DNA of 64,000 nucleotides, from NCBI RefSeq assembly GCF_000006445.2, contig NC_006045.2, positions 248,001 to 312,000 on the forward strand, given 5' to 3'. The notes beneath the pieces are model-generated. The model saw only the letters and a program-made list of their open reading frames with translations. It was not told where the DNA came from and searched no databases. Made by a program: the position numbers and the translations under genes. Numbering within the stretch: the first letter of the stretch is position 1; every line of letters begins with the position of its first letter. Origin of the DNA: Debaryomyces hansenii CBS767. Taxonomy: Eukaryota > Ascomycota > Pichiomycetes > Serinales > Debaryomycetaceae. Of the stretch, positions 46,781 to 57,466 are shown in pieces.

Positions 46781-47304
46781 CCACACCATCGTCCTATATC
46801 CATTTGCATTTATGACTTCTCATTGTTGCTTATATGTCGCTGCTAACTTAACCTTATGTCCATTGTTTATGTCCATGTCCTAGTCATTACTGTTCTTGTA
46901 ATGAGCTAATAAGAGGTATTTTTTTTTCTATGATTAAATGGCCTTTAATGCAATCTTAATAATTCTTATCTATAATATTCCAGCAACTAATTATTTGTTT
47001 ATGATGTCCGAGTTGTTTAGTTTATATAGCATTCAATAATATTCATGTATAACTCTGGTTGTAAGTTTGCCACAAGAAAATTGTCTTGCTAATGCGGTAC
47101 CACACACCACTTCTACACTCCTTTCAAGCTCGTTGCCTTTGTCTGAAAGCTTCAACAACTGGTGTTCATTATATTATCGTGTCAACACCTATACATTATA
47201 CAATACACATTTACTCTAGTATAACCCCATTTCAACCGACCATCACGTTCGTTGCAACCAGGTTTTTCTCCCTATACTCTCCGTATCACAATATATTACA
47301 GTTC
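46781..47304. other. Convergent 3' spacer CDC34/SLM4 (524 nt)
   Basis: AT-rich with T-runs near 46920. A short open frame at 47086-47304 lacks an ATG start and any motif. Nothing else seen. Confidence 0.5.
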
Positions 47305-47832
47305 TCAATTATAGCCCTTAAGTCCTTCAGCTAATGCATTACACACATTATCAATCTTCAACTTGGCTATTGCATGTGGAAACTCACTCTTGTAGAATAT
47401 AACTACGTACAAGCTATCTTCTCCATTTTCCGGTACCACATTTTGTTCGCCTACTTCGCTGTTATCCCCATTAGTAACGTTTTCGGCATAGTTCACCTTT
47501 TGTATAATCAAATGCAAGTCCTTATCGATTGCCATTCCGGCCCAATTTGACTCATCTTTCCTTGTATTGTTACCATTTTCCGCTTCATCCTCTTCTGTGT
47601 TATTTGGTTCTTTAAAGTGGCTCATTGCTAGCAATGAATATATTTTCAAGTTATCAACTGTCAAGCTTTCTTGTTCTACCGAATGGTTCGATACAGTAGT
47701 TAGAGGCAATCCTGAATGGGACAACAATGATAATGATAGCGGTTCATTAACACCATTTGTAGATAACTCTTTTGAAATTGGATTTAATCCCTGTGATAGC
47801 ACCTTGGATATTTGTTTGGTCTGAAGCATCAT
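47305..47832 (-). CDS. SLM4: Slm4/Ego3-like subunit of the EGO (Ragulator-like) complex
   Basis: 175 residues, starting MMLQTKQISKVLSQ; a second ATG follows directly. The pattern of a short amphipathic N-terminal helix, a strand with LSLLSHSGLPLTTVS, a helix with LKIYSLLAMSH, an acidic loop, and a final SLYVVIFYKSEFPHAIAKLKIDNVCNALAEGL fits the roadblock/LC7-type fold of Slm4 (Ego3), the LAMTOR2-like member of the EGO complex. This complex anchors Rag GTPases on the vacuole and signals amino-acid status to TORC1. Sequence similarity is weak in this family, so the call rests on size, motif order and N-terminal resemblance. Confidence 0.62.
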   Translation of the reverse strand: MMLQTKQISKVLSQGLNPISKELSTNGVNEPLSLSLLSHSGLPLTTVSNHSVEQESLTVDNLKIYSLLAMSHFKEPNNTEEDEAENGNNTRKDESNWAGMAIDKDLHLIIQKVNYAENVTNGDNSEVGEQNVVPENGEDSLYVVIFYKSEFPHAIAKLKIDNVCNALAEGLKGYN

Positions 47833-48202
47833 ACAGTATATTTGAACGATTTACTATGGTTAATATTCCTAGTATTATCATAAAAATCCAATTGTGAATG
47901 GCACGAAATATCAAAATTTTGTACGCGTTCCAAGCGGAAAGAAATTATCGTAGAGTATCATCAAATCGTAACAAATATAGAACTATTATTACACCAGGAG
48001 TACTGACAAGTTCTGTTTGATACTTTACTACATATTTGCACTTTATTGAGATTGTTTAATAATAATCCGTGTTAAATTAATAATTTTTATTGTCAGGTGC
48101 TTGTTTTAGTCGTTGTTATTAAATTGACAATCTATTGAAGATCCTGAAATTTCCAATTCTTTTGCAAGATTATAATGATAAGTTTGCTTGAAACTATAAC
48201 TA
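47833..48202. other. Divergent spacer SLM4/DBF4 (370 nt)
   Basis: AT-rich promoter region with an ACGCGT site (listed separately). Confidence 0.55.
47923..47928. promoter_or_regulatory. MCB element ACGCGT upstream of DBF4
   Basis: ACGCGT, the MBF (Mbp1-Swi6) site that drives G1/S transcription in yeasts, 275 nt upstream of the DBF4 ATG. It fits a gene expected to peak at G1/S, though it is a single site. Confidence 0.45.
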
Positions 48203-49891
48203 ATGGATTCTACTAATTATAATAATAATAATTCCAATATCAATTCCCAACCCATTAAGAAAAGACCCTCTACAAGCATGAATTCATTAGCCGCTACACC
48301 CCTAAATCAACAAAGAGTACCATTAAAGGAAACCAGCGGTAATATTCCTTCACCGGTACTTAAAAAGGCTAAGCTTAACAAGTCGCTTAGTGTTTCTGGG
48401 AATAGCATACTCCAAAATAAACCAAATCTAACCCGGCCTGTAACCACCCAACTCACGCATACAATCACGCATAATCAAGCACAGAAAGATGAATCTCAAA
48501 GTCAAAGCAAGGCCAATAGGTTAGAGGGAGAGGCGTTTCAGCAATGGCAGAGATCATGGAGGAAAATCATGAGAGAAAGTGTTGTTTACTTTGACACACA
48601 AGGATATGATACAAACAATACCAGTCATCAAACCGAGTTGAAAAAAGCTCAGAGAGCGTTAAAACACGTAGGATGTACATTAGTACCCTTTTATGATAGA
48701 GAAGTTACCATTATTGTTAGCAGGAGACCATTTGATGCTAACAAAGAATACTCGACGAGTGACATATTTCACGATGCATGTAGTCTTAAGATCAAAGTTT
48801 GGGATTATGAGAAGGTTTTCCGGTTTTTGAAGAATTTAGGAGTCAACGAGTCGAGTTACAAATATGATGATAACACCAAATTTAATAAAAATGGTGATTT
48901 ATATAACTTGTTAAAAGAAGAAAAAATATTTGGTGCCAATGATCGGGATCCAAATGCTAGAAGAGATGATTTGCATTATTTAGAAAGGAATTATTTGTAC
49001 GCCTACGATTTGGCACAAAATTTCAGACCAATTGCCGTGAGAGAATGGAATGATACCCCATATCCAAAGATATCTAATACACTTGATGGTAAATGTCCAT
49101 TCATACCTGACTCTTCGGAGAACCTGGAAAGGAGACAACTTCGTAGATTACAAAAATTCGAAGCTTCAAAAAATTATAGAGAATTGCTTAAGAAGGCGAC
49201 TGTTGAAGTTATAAATAACGTGAAAGATGGTATACACTTTGATTCCTCTGAATGCAGTGGTGAAGATATCGCAACAGATTGTGACAATAATGAAGTCTGT
49301 AACGGAAACGAACGCGAGGATGAATCAACAATAGTTCAGTCGTCAACTAGTTCATCCAAAAGAGCATCATCCGAAGAGGAGTTGAGTAAACCTTTGAAAT
49401 CAACTAAACTTGATTTCAAGGCTCCTCCTGTCCGTCTTGCAAGGGAATCGTCATGCGTCCAACCATTGAATAATTCAAATTCAAAATTCTTTGAGGTTGC
49501 GGCGTCCGGTTATAATGGGGCCTCAAACTCTGCACAAATGTCTATGGATTCAGCTTTGAATAGTGCTACCGTCCAAGGTAACGGGTTAGGTCCTACTGTC
49601 TCTCAAGTACCATCGAGAAATATTAATAATCTAAAGAGGCGTATTTTCATGAAAAAGCAAAGACAGCATAGCATACCTGAAGATAAGGAAAGAGATTTAA
49701 AACCTGGTTATTGTGAAAACTGTCGTGTTAAGTATAACTATTTTGAAGACCACATCAGTTCAAATAGGCATCGTAATTTTGCATGCGATGATCGTCATTT
49801 TAAAGATATTGATAGATTAATTGCAACCTTGATTGAAAGTAAATCATTTGGTTATGTTACTTCGAACGGTGATTATAAATATGCCAATTAG
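48203..49891 (+). CDS. DBF4: Dbf4, regulatory subunit of Cdc7 kinase (DDK)
   Basis: 562 residues, ATG start. A disordered N-terminus is followed by a BRCT-like motif N at ~115-220 (WRKIMRESVVYFDT, KKAQRALKHVGCTLVPFYDREVTIIVSRRP). Motif M lies in the middle (YLYAYDLAQNFRPIAVREW). The C-terminal Dbf4-type zinc finger at ~500-545 has C-x2-C and H-x5-H (GYCENCRVKYNYFEDHISSNRHRNF). Dbf4 activates Cdc7 to phosphorylate Mcm2-7 at replication origins. All three family motifs are present, which is decisive. Confidence 0.94.
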   Translation: MDSTNYNNNNSNINSQPIKKRPSTSMNSLAATPLNQQRVPLKETSGNIPSPVLKKAKLNKSLSVSGNSILQNKPNLTRPVTTQLTHTITHNQAQKDESQSQSKANRLEGEAFQQWQRSWRKIMRESVVYFDTQGYDTNNTSHQTELKKAQRALKHVGCTLVPFYDREVTIIVSRRPFDANKEYSTSDIFHDACSLKIKVWDYEKVFRFLKNLGVNESSYKYDDNTKFNKNGDLYNLLKEEKIFGANDRDPNARRDDLHYLERNYLYAYDLAQNFRPIAVREWNDTPYPKISNTLDGKCPFIPDSSENLERRQLRRLQKFEASKNYRELLKKATVEVINNVKDGIHFDSSECSGEDIATDCDNNEVCNGNEREDESTIVQSSTSSSKRASSEEELSKPLKSTKLDFKAPPVRLARESSCVQPLNNSNSKFFEVAASGYNGASNSAQMSMDSALNSATVQGNGLGPTVSQVPSRNINNLKRRIFMKKQRQHSIPEDKERDLKPGYCENCRVKYNYFEDHISSNRHRNFACDDRHFKDIDRLIATLIESKSFGYVTSNGDYKYAN

Positions 49892-50155
49892 AACTGGAAG
49901 CATCCTTTTACTGAATCTTTTTTTCCTGCTTAATTGCTATATCTCTATTTTTCTTACTCATCATTATCTTTAGAGTATTTGCATATATAACTTTTGAATA
50001 GGTCTACACTATCTCTATTCTGTATATTACAATTTAATTGCATGAATCTATAGTTTATCTCAAACCTAGTAATTTTGTTCGCTGCGAAAATTTGTTCCAA
50101 AATATATATAACGATGTCAAAATTCATCACCTAAGAAAGCATAAACATACACACA

Positions 50156-52486
50156 ATGTTACAGGCTTCGAGGATATACTTTAGCAGCAGGCTATCACAT
50201 TCATGTGTACGCTTAAATTATATACCTAAAAGGACATATGCTGACTTTCTTAAAGATTTACCTAAAGTTGGTGGAGGAATTTCAAGAATTTCAAAGAAAA
50301 CCCAAAAGCCTAATGGACCTACAAACAAGAATACAGAGACAAATTCGAAACCAAATCAAAATCAAAACATACCCAAGGGAAATAGATTTGCTCAGCAATA
50401 TTCACAGCCGAAGAAAAAGAATGATTTGAATAGCAAGCCTAAAAATCAGAATCGCTTTACCAAAGAAGAGAAGGTTGAACTTGACAGAACCCAACAATAC
50501 AATATGGCCAAAAAGGCATTGAAAGAGAAGGAGAAGAACCAAGCACAAAGTAAACAACAGACAAATAAGACACCTAGTCCAAAACCACGACAACAAAAAC
50601 CTACCAAAAAAGCAGAAACAAAAGTTGAAAATATTAAGATCCAGGTTCCAACTTTTATTACTGTTTCTAATCTTTCCACTATCATGGGTGTCCCTTTGAA
50701 TGATTTATTAAAAAAATTAGAAATACTAGGATTCGAAGGAATGACCCATAACTATATTTTAGATAAAGAAAATGCTTCATTGATTGCTGATGAATACGGA
50801 TTTGAAGTTACTATGAATGATGATACGGGTGCTGATTTATTTCCGTCCCCAGAATGTGAAGACGAGAGTAAGCTTAGGCCAAGGGCCCCTGTTGTCACCA
50901 TTATGGGACATGTGGATCACGGTAAGACTACAATCTTGGATTACTTAAGAAAATCGTCGGTCGTTGCCCAAGAACATGGTGGTATTACTCAACACATTGG
51001 TGCTTTTTCAGTAATAACTCCAATTTCCAAGCAAAAGATTACCTTTTTGGATACACCAGGGCATGCAGCATTTTTAAAAATGAGAGAAAGAGGTGCAATA
51101 ATTACAGATATTGTTATTTTAGTAGTTGCTGCTGATGATTCAGTAATGCCGCAAACTATTGAAGCAATCAAACACGCGAAAAAGTCTGGTGTTCCAATGA
51201 TTGTTGCCATTAATAAGTGTGATAAGCCAGGTGTTAAGACCGATAGGGTTTTAGCAGATTTATCCAGACATGGAATTGATATTGAAGAATATGGTGGAGA
51301 TACACAGACCGTTCAAGTTTCTGGTAAAACAGGTTTGAATATGGATAAGTTGGAAGAAGCCGTCATTACATTACGTGAAATGAGTGATTTTAGATCTGAA
51401 ATTAGTAATATACCTTCCGAAGGTTGGGTTATTGAATCAGAAATAGCTAAAGGTATGGGTAATATCTCAACCGTCTTGGTTCGTAGAGGTACTGTCAAAG
51501 TCGGTAGTTATTTAGTCGCTGGCAACACTTATTGCAAAGTAAGAGGTATGAAAGATGAAAATGGAAAGACAGTTAAAACTGCCGGTCCTTCTACACCAGT
51601 TCAAATATGGGGCTGGAAGGATTTACCTCAATCGGGGGACCAAATCTTGGAAGCCAAGAATGAACTGATTGCCAAAAAAGTTTGTGAAAACAGAATAAAC
51701 CGTGAAAAGCAAATTAAAGCAGCTGGAGATATTGAAACGATCAATAAGAAAAGGCAGGCCGAAATCAAAGAATTAGCAAGACAAGAAAAGATCAATGAAT
51801 TGAAATTGGCTGGATTTGATGAAAAAACTCTAAAGAGTGAGTTCGAATCTGAACCTGAATGCATTAAAGTCAAATATATCATTAAGTCCGATGTTTTTGG
51901 ATCAGCGGAAGCAATTAAAGGAAGTATAGATGGTTTAGGTAATGAGGAAGTAAAATCTGTAGTTATCTTACATGAAGCTGGAATGCCATCTGATTCGGAT
52001 GTTGACAGGGCCAAAGCGCTCGATGCAAAAATTTTGTGCTTCAACGTGAAAATTCCTAAAGCAATACAGGCAAAAGCTGACAAAAGCCTTGTCGATGTAA
52101 AGGAATATAACATCATTTACCGATTAATTGAAGACGTTACGAATGAATTAACCTCCCACTTGAAACCTCACATTGAGACTAAAATCCTAGGTGAGGTCGA
52201 AATCAAAGATGTGTTTTCCATCACTTCTAAGACCAAGCTGAAGTTCAAAATCGCGGGTTGTAAAGTTAATACCGGTAACATAAAAAGGTCATCCAAGATA
52301 AAGGTTCTAAGAGGAAAGAATGAGATGTTTAATGGTTCTCTCTCGTCACTTAAACATGTTAAGGATGATATTTCTGAGGCCAAGAGAGGTAATGAATGTG
52401 GGATTTCATTTGATAACTGGGATAAATTCCAAGCTGGAGACATAATTCAAGTTTATGAAGAAATCGTACACCCAAGATATTTGTAA
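50156..52486 (+). CDS. IFM1: Mitochondrial translation initiation factor IF-2
   Basis: 776 residues starting MLQASRIYFSSRLSH, a likely mitochondrial presequence. Residues ~40-165 are Lys/Gln/Asn-rich and disordered. An IF2 N-terminal helical motif (PTFITVSNLSTIMGVPLNDLLKKL) leads to the GTPase domain at ~245-410: G1 GHVDHGKTT, G3 DTPGHAAF, G4 NKCD, G5 SGKTGLN. Domains II to IV of IF-2 follow to the C-terminus. IF-2 brings initiator tRNA to the small mitochondrial ribosomal subunit. The protein is slightly longer than S. cerevisiae Ifm1 (676), because of the linker. Confidence 0.94.
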   Translation: MLQASRIYFSSRLSHSCVRLNYIPKRTYADFLKDLPKVGGGISRISKKTQKPNGPTNKNTETNSKPNQNQNIPKGNRFAQQYSQPKKKNDLNSKPKNQNRFTKEEKVELDRTQQYNMAKKALKEKEKNQAQSKQQTNKTPSPKPRQQKPTKKAETKVENIKIQVPTFITVSNLSTIMGVPLNDLLKKLEILGFEGMTHNYILDKENASLIADEYGFEVTMNDDTGADLFPSPECEDESKLRPRAPVVTIMGHVDHGKTTILDYLRKSSVVAQEHGGITQHIGAFSVITPISKQKITFLDTPGHAAFLKMRERGAIITDIVILVVAADDSVMPQTIEAIKHAKKSGVPMIVAINKCDKPGVKTDRVLADLSRHGIDIEEYGGDTQTVQVSGKTGLNMDKLEEAVITLREMSDFRSEISNIPSEGWVIESEIAKGMGNISTVLVRRGTVKVGSYLVAGNTYCKVRGMKDENGKTVKTAGPSTPVQIWGWKDLPQSGDQILEAKNELIAKKVCENRINREKQIKAAGDIETINKKRQAEIKELARQEKINELKLAGFDEKTLKSEFESEPECIKVKYIIKSDVFGSAEAIKGSIDGLGNEEVKSVVILHEAGMPSDSDVDRAKALDAKILCFNVKIPKAIQAKADKSLVDVKEYNIIYRLIEDVTNELTSHLKPHIETKILGEVEIKDVFSITSKTKLKFKIAGCKVNTGNIKRSSKIKVLRGKNEMFNGSLSSLKHVKDDISEAKRGNECGISFDNWDKFQAGDIIQVYEEIVHPRYL

Positions 52487-52537
52487 ATAGTATAGACTAT
52501 TGTATATAGGTAAATGAATAGCTAGAAATTCATTGTA

Positions 52538-52544
52538 CACGTGA
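52538..52544. promoter_or_regulatory. E-box CACGTGA upstream of TSR4
   Basis: CACGTGA 97-103 nt upstream of the TSR4 ATG, a Cbf1-type site. In CTG-clade yeasts Cbf1 is also linked to ribosome-related genes, which would fit TSR4. Confidence 0.35.
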
Positions 52545-52640
52545 TCCTTACAATAGAACCAATTTTTTTTCAGAATGAGCTTCAAGAAGCCTAACAAGGT
52601 CTATTGAAGCTATCATCAAGCCATTATTAGTATATACAAG

Positions 52641-53972
52641 ATGTCTTCACATGACGAATATTCCTCAGATGAGGAAGATATAATTGACGAAAAGCAAACT
52701 TCACAAGTGTACTTGGGATTCGTAGATGCTCCAATATTATCAAACGAAAAAGACCCAGAGGATAACGATGAGCCTACTATAGAAGATACATTCATCGGAG
52801 GTAAGCCAGTGTGGTTGCATCCAGACTCGCAACCACAAGATTCACAAATTAAGTGTGATAGCTGTGGTGGTAAAATGGCTTTATTATCTCAGGTATTTGC
52901 ACCCTTTGAAGGCAAATCATACGACAGAGTCCTCTACATATTCGGGTGTCCTAAAACATCCCAGTGTTCCAAGAAGAAGGGCTCCATTAAATGTATAAGA
53001 GGTATTTCTAAGGATCCAATCAAAATGGCTCAAATAGAAGCTGAATCTGAAGAAGCTGCCAGAAAGGAATTTGATGAAAAATTGCGTTTGGATAATACCA
53101 AAAAGTTACAAATCGAGCTCACCAAGGACTTGTTCAATAACTCGACCGAAAATACCTCTGAAAAGTCCGATAACCCATTTGGAGCGTCCGCAAATCCGTT
53201 CGGAGCTACAGCTAATCCATTCGACGCCGCAATCAACCCATTCAGCCAACCCAAGAATAAAGAGGCCGAAGACACTAAATCGCACCAACAGCTGACCAAG
53301 GAGTCGTTTGCTGAAGCCGCATCCAAAAATTTGCCAAAATCACATCCTAAGAAAGCGTCGTCAACTGTAGGCCAGTTGCCTTCTTATCCGGGATATTTCG
53401 TGTATGTAGAGCAAGAAAAATTTAAAAAGGTCACCGTCGAGCCTGAATTGGAAAAATACAAGCATTTGGTCGATCTTGATGATGAAACTGAGTCCACATC
53501 TCGCGCCGAAAAAAAGCAATCGTCCTCGTCATCACACATGAACCCCCAAACTGCCAAAATCTCTGATATGCTCGATGACAAATACTTCGAAGCATTCACC
53601 AACACCACAAAACACAATAGCTCCCAAGTTCTTCGATACGATCTCGGTGGTAAGCCTTTGCTCTATTCGGGGCAGGACGAAATTGCAGCAAAATTCAAAG
53701 GCCGCGACACAAACTTTAATATTCCAAACCCGGGCTACAATCCATCGTCCAACCGCCAATTCGAATGCCAGCTTATGCCGAAGGCTATCTTGGATTTGGA
53801 GAACGGGGACGACAAGTCTGCATCTCTCACCGACATATTAAATGGTATGTCTTGGGGAACTATTATTGTATGTACCGATGCTGAGGACTACATGCCTGCA
53901 GATGCGTTCGATGAAAATCATGTTGCATACATCGATGAATGGTGCGGTGTTCAATGGGAAGAAAGTGTATAG
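52641..53972 (+). CDS. TSR4: Tsr4, PDCD2-family ribosome-biogenesis factor
   Basis: 443 residues. The N-terminal PDCD2 part shows VYLGFVDAPI, GGKPVWLHP, and a zinc-binding arrangement CDSCGGKMALLSQVFAP ... YIFGCPKTSQCSKKKGSIKCIRG. The middle is a low-complexity stretch with repeats of NPFGA/NPFDA. The C-terminal PDCD2_C domain has FECQLMPKAILDLE and MSWGTIIVCTDAEDY. Tsr4 is a dedicated chaperone for ribosomal protein uS5 (Rps2) during 40S assembly in S. cerevisiae. The NPF motifs also resemble EH-domain ligands, but that is likely accidental here. Confidence 0.9.
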   Translation: MSSHDEYSSDEEDIIDEKQTSQVYLGFVDAPILSNEKDPEDNDEPTIEDTFIGGKPVWLHPDSQPQDSQIKCDSCGGKMALLSQVFAPFEGKSYDRVLYIFGCPKTSQCSKKKGSIKCIRGISKDPIKMAQIEAESEEAARKEFDEKLRLDNTKKLQIELTKDLFNNSTENTSEKSDNPFGASANPFGATANPFDAAINPFSQPKNKEAEDTKSHQQLTKESFAEAASKNLPKSHPKKASSTVGQLPSYPGYFVYVEQEKFKKVTVEPELEKYKHLVDLDDETESTSRAEKKQSSSSSHMNPQTAKISDMLDDKYFEAFTNTTKHNSSQVLRYDLGGKPLLYSGQDEIAAKFKGRDTNFNIPNPGYNPSSNRQFECQLMPKAILDLENGDDKSASLTDILNGMSWGTIIVCTDAEDYMPADAFDENHVAYIDEWCGVQWEESV

Positions 53973-54260
53973 CATATTTCGTGTATGTAGATATGTGAGT
54001 GGGTATATGTAGGATTGCAGACCAATAGACGTGAATTAGTATGGCGGTGTAGGACGCGAATCGGGCGGTTTATTAATAGTTAAAAGTATCAGGATAACAG
54101 TTGAAGGTACAGCTCTGCATATAGTCCAGATGGCCCTCCTTTGGCATTTCTTTATATAACCAATTTTTCAAACCTAGACCCAGGCTAAAGAATAAGTACA
54201 AGATTTTCTTTATATTATAATCATTCGAGATACAAGATAAACGGAAGACGTTGATAGAGT

Positions 54261-57200
54261 ATGTCCCAAAGCTTTCCTCGTAATGACACATCTTCCAGCT
54301 CGGAAGATGAAACAGACAATTATAGATCTCATATCCAGATTCCGAGTTTAGATCTAGCAAACTATAGGAAGCAGCAAAAATCTACTTCCAAGACGAACCT
54401 TGCCAAAGCAGGTAAGAAACTCAAGAACAACAAGTCGGTGAGATTCCCTGATCTGTATTCGCCTAGAGACACCATTATCAGTAATGCGTCAACCACGAAT
54501 AATTCTTCGTCAGATTCTGAGTTAGAGCAAGATATGGTAACAGGTGAGAATTCGAATTTGCCAAATTTCAATTTTTCTGCAAACCAGGTACACTCGCCAG
54601 AATATGCGAATGAAGATGACGCTAACGATGACAGTGGCGAAGAAGAGGACACATTTGAGCCTCCGGCAGACTTCTATGCGTCGGAAGGCTCGGACGAAGA
54701 CATGGAAGCGGATAACGAAGGTGATAACGTAGAGGATAAGGAAGAGGTGGTAAATGAAAAAGAAGAAATAGCAGATGATTTGCATTCTAAAAGCTCCAAG
54801 ACATCTAGAGAGTCTAAGTCATTTAATGCGGGAACCAAAAATTCGAGAAGGTCACTCAATTCGCTTCAACGTAATGAAACTGATGTAACAGACCAGTTGA
54901 AGAGAACAACTTCTACAACTTCTTCGTCCAAAAGATCAAATTCAGACAAACGTACGGGGTTCAAAGATATTTTACGTAAATTTGCTCTAGTTGATCAACA
55001 ATATCCTGAGGCCCCAAGTAACCGTGAGAGTGAGGATTTGGGAGAGCCACAGCCATCGAGATCTGACACATTCTTAGGTAATGTGTTGTCCATGGCTGGC
55101 GAGAGTGGTGGATTGGTGCCTGGAGCTACGCATTTTTCTAGGGAAAAGACAATAGATGAAGAAGAAGAAGTGGGCTTTGAAGATGAAGACTCAGATCTTA
55201 TTGAAATGAAGAAATTAGATTTCGCACAACTTAGTAACGAAGCGCAGAATTTAATCTCTACTCATGTGCCAGATTTAGCTAATAAGTTGCCAGAAGGTAC
55301 AAGCAGTGACCAACAACTCGATTATTCAGATACTTCAGCCTCAAATTTAATTAAGAACGATGAAGAAACGGGTAATGAAGCAACCAAGAAGGATGATGAA
55401 TTCTATACACCAAATCCAGATTATTTCATTCGGGGTGATATTAATAATGAAAATGATGCAGATGACTATTTAATGTTGGATGAGCATATGGACGACATTG
55501 CTCCCCCTAAACGAGTTCAAGCTGGTGTTCTTTCCTCGTTGTTAAAATTATATCAGAATCCTCAAGAACAACAATCTTCATCTTCTTTGACCTCGAAAAG
55601 TACTTATGGGGGTAATACTTTGGCTGATGATTCAAATTACAGTTACAGCGACCCTAAAGCGGCGAGTACTCTAGATTTCACAAAGTTGAAAAATGATTTC
55701 AAAAATGGTCCAAAGAGAATGGCTAATAAAATACCAGGTAGAAAGCACGGAGCTCAAAAACAAGATACGCAAGACGAATCTGCTCAGAAATATTATGATG
55801 AGGATGGTAATGAGATTGCTGCGCCAAATTTACCATCATTTCATAATGCAAAACCTAAAGCTCCCAAAAAGATTGCAGCCGCGGGTAAAGTTCCATCCAA
55901 GGTGCACAAGAAACTTAAAGAACATAAGAGACAGCAAGATCAACAACTTCGTATTACAGTGCATATAGCTGATATTCTTCATAGACAAAGATTTATTATG
56001 AGAATGTGTAAAGCATTGATGATGTTTGGAGCGCCAACTCATAGATTGGAGGAATATATGACTTTAACGAGTAGAGTGTTAGAGATTGATGGTCAATTCG
56101 TATATTTTCCTGGTTGTATGATTGTATCATTCGGTGATGCATCAACCAGAACTTCAGAGGTCCACTTGGTTAGATGTGCCCAGGGCTTGAATTTATCAAA
56201 GCTTTCTGACACACATCGAATCTATAAAGGTGTTATTCATGACATCTTACCGGTTGATGAAGCCTCTACTCAACTTGAAGAATTATTGAAGAAAAAGAAT
56301 AGATACTCACCATGGCTATGTGTTTTCTTATATGGGTTGGGTTCATCTATGGTTTGTCCTTTTGCTTTTAATGGTGGATGGTATGATGTCCCAATTGCGT
56401 TTGGTGTAGGATTATGTGTCGGGTACTTGCAGTTTTTTGTATCTTCAAAATCTAACTTGTACTCGTCCGTCTTCGAAGTCACTGCATCTATTGTTGTCAC
56501 ATTTATTGCTAGAGCTATCGGGTCCATTCATGATGGTGAATACTTTTGTTTTTCTGCTATTGCACAAGGATCACTAGCATTGATTTTACCTGGTTATATT
56601 ATTTTGACCGGTTCTTTAGAGTTACAATCGAGAAATATTGTTGCTGGTTCTGTTAGAATGTTCTATGCTATTATCTATTCGTTATTCTTAGGGTTTGGAA
56701 TCACATTAGGAGCATCGTTATATGGTTGGGTTGATAGTAATGCAATCTCAACTACAAAGTGTAAAAACTCAATTAAACAGGATGAATTCAAAATTCTCTT
56801 TGTTCCATTATTTTCAGCGTGTTTGGGTTTGATTAATCAGGCAAGATGGAGGCAGTTACCAATTATGATTGTTATCGCATGTGCTGGTTATGTCGGTACA
56901 TTTTTTGCTGGTAAACATAAACAATTTAGTGAAGTCACGGAATTTACTGCTTGTATCGGTGCGTTTATTGTGGGAATTTTGGGTAATTTGTATTCAAGAA
57001 TTGGTAAAGGTATGGCGGTTGCTGCCATGTTGCCAGCTATTTTTGTGCAAGTTCCTTCTGGTATTGCATCTCAAAGTACTCTCTTAGCTGGTGTTGAATC
57101 AGCTGATAAACTTACAAGTAGTAATTCTACTACGACAGACACTAGTACAGCATCTGATTCTGCGGGCTCATTAGCTTTTGGTGCAACTATGGTTAAAGTT

Positions 57201-57287
57201 TCGATTGGTATTAGTGTTGGGTTATTTGCTTCTGCGTTGTTCGTCTATCCATTTGGTAAGAAAAAAACTGGTCTTTTCTCTTTATAG
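54261..57287 (+). CDS. PRM10: Prm10-like membrane protein (ThrE/DUF1212 family)
   Basis: 1008 residues. The first ~560 residues are acidic, Ser-rich and disordered. The conserved part starts at ~575: RQRFIMRMCKALMMFGAPTHRLEEYM (ThrE-type N-terminal domain), followed by about ten membrane helices from ~690 to the end, with LILPGYIILTGSLELQSRNIVAGSVRMFYA and TACIGAFIVGILGNLYSRIGKG. Bacterial ThrE relatives export threonine and serine. In S. cerevisiae, Prm10 is described as pheromone-regulated with unknown function. The long acidic extension is common in fungal members. The gene ends 179 nt upstream of the tRNA. Confidence 0.85.
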   Translation: MSQSFPRNDTSSSSEDETDNYRSHIQIPSLDLANYRKQQKSTSKTNLAKAGKKLKNNKSVRFPDLYSPRDTIISNASTTNNSSSDSELEQDMVTGENSNLPNFNFSANQVHSPEYANEDDANDDSGEEEDTFEPPADFYASEGSDEDMEADNEGDNVEDKEEVVNEKEEIADDLHSKSSKTSRESKSFNAGTKNSRRSLNSLQRNETDVTDQLKRTTSTTSSSKRSNSDKRTGFKDILRKFALVDQQYPEAPSNRESEDLGEPQPSRSDTFLGNVLSMAGESGGLVPGATHFSREKTIDEEEEVGFEDEDSDLIEMKKLDFAQLSNEAQNLISTHVPDLANKLPEGTSSDQQLDYSDTSASNLIKNDEETGNEATKKDDEFYTPNPDYFIRGDINNENDADDYLMLDEHMDDIAPPKRVQAGVLSSLLKLYQNPQEQQSSSSLTSKSTYGGNTLADDSNYSYSDPKAASTLDFTKLKNDFKNGPKRMANKIPGRKHGAQKQDTQDESAQKYYDEDGNEIAAPNLPSFHNAKPKAPKKIAAAGKVPSKVHKKLKEHKRQQDQQLRITVHIADILHRQRFIMRMCKALMMFGAPTHRLEEYMTLTSRVLEIDGQFVYFPGCMIVSFGDASTRTSEVHLVRCAQGLNLSKLSDTHRIYKGVIHDILPVDEASTQLEELLKKKNRYSPWLCVFLYGLGSSMVCPFAFNGGWYDVPIAFGVGLCVGYLQFFVSSKSNLYSSVFEVTASIVVTFIARAIGSIHDGEYFCFSAIAQGSLALILPGYIILTGSLELQSRNIVAGSVRMFYAIIYSLFLGFGITLGASLYGWVDSNAISTTKCKNSIKQDEFKILFVPLFSACLGLINQARWRQLPIMIVIACAGYVGTFFAGKHKQFSEVTEFTACIGAFIVGILGNLYSRIGKGMAVAAMLPAIFVQVPSGIASQSTLLAGVESADKLTSSNSTTTDTSTASDSAGSLAFGATMVKVSIGISVGLFASALFVYPFGKKKTGLFSL

Positions 57288-57466
57288 AGAGGTACCAACG
57301 TCATCATTATTATATCTTAACATATATATACATAATATAAGTTCAACATTTAAAGTATCAAATTACTTTCATGCATTACTGAAATAAAGTAAACTATTAT
57401 TAGTAAATCCGCATTATAATCATATAAGCTTTGAAATTGCAAGTCTGTCAGAATCGGATATTATCT

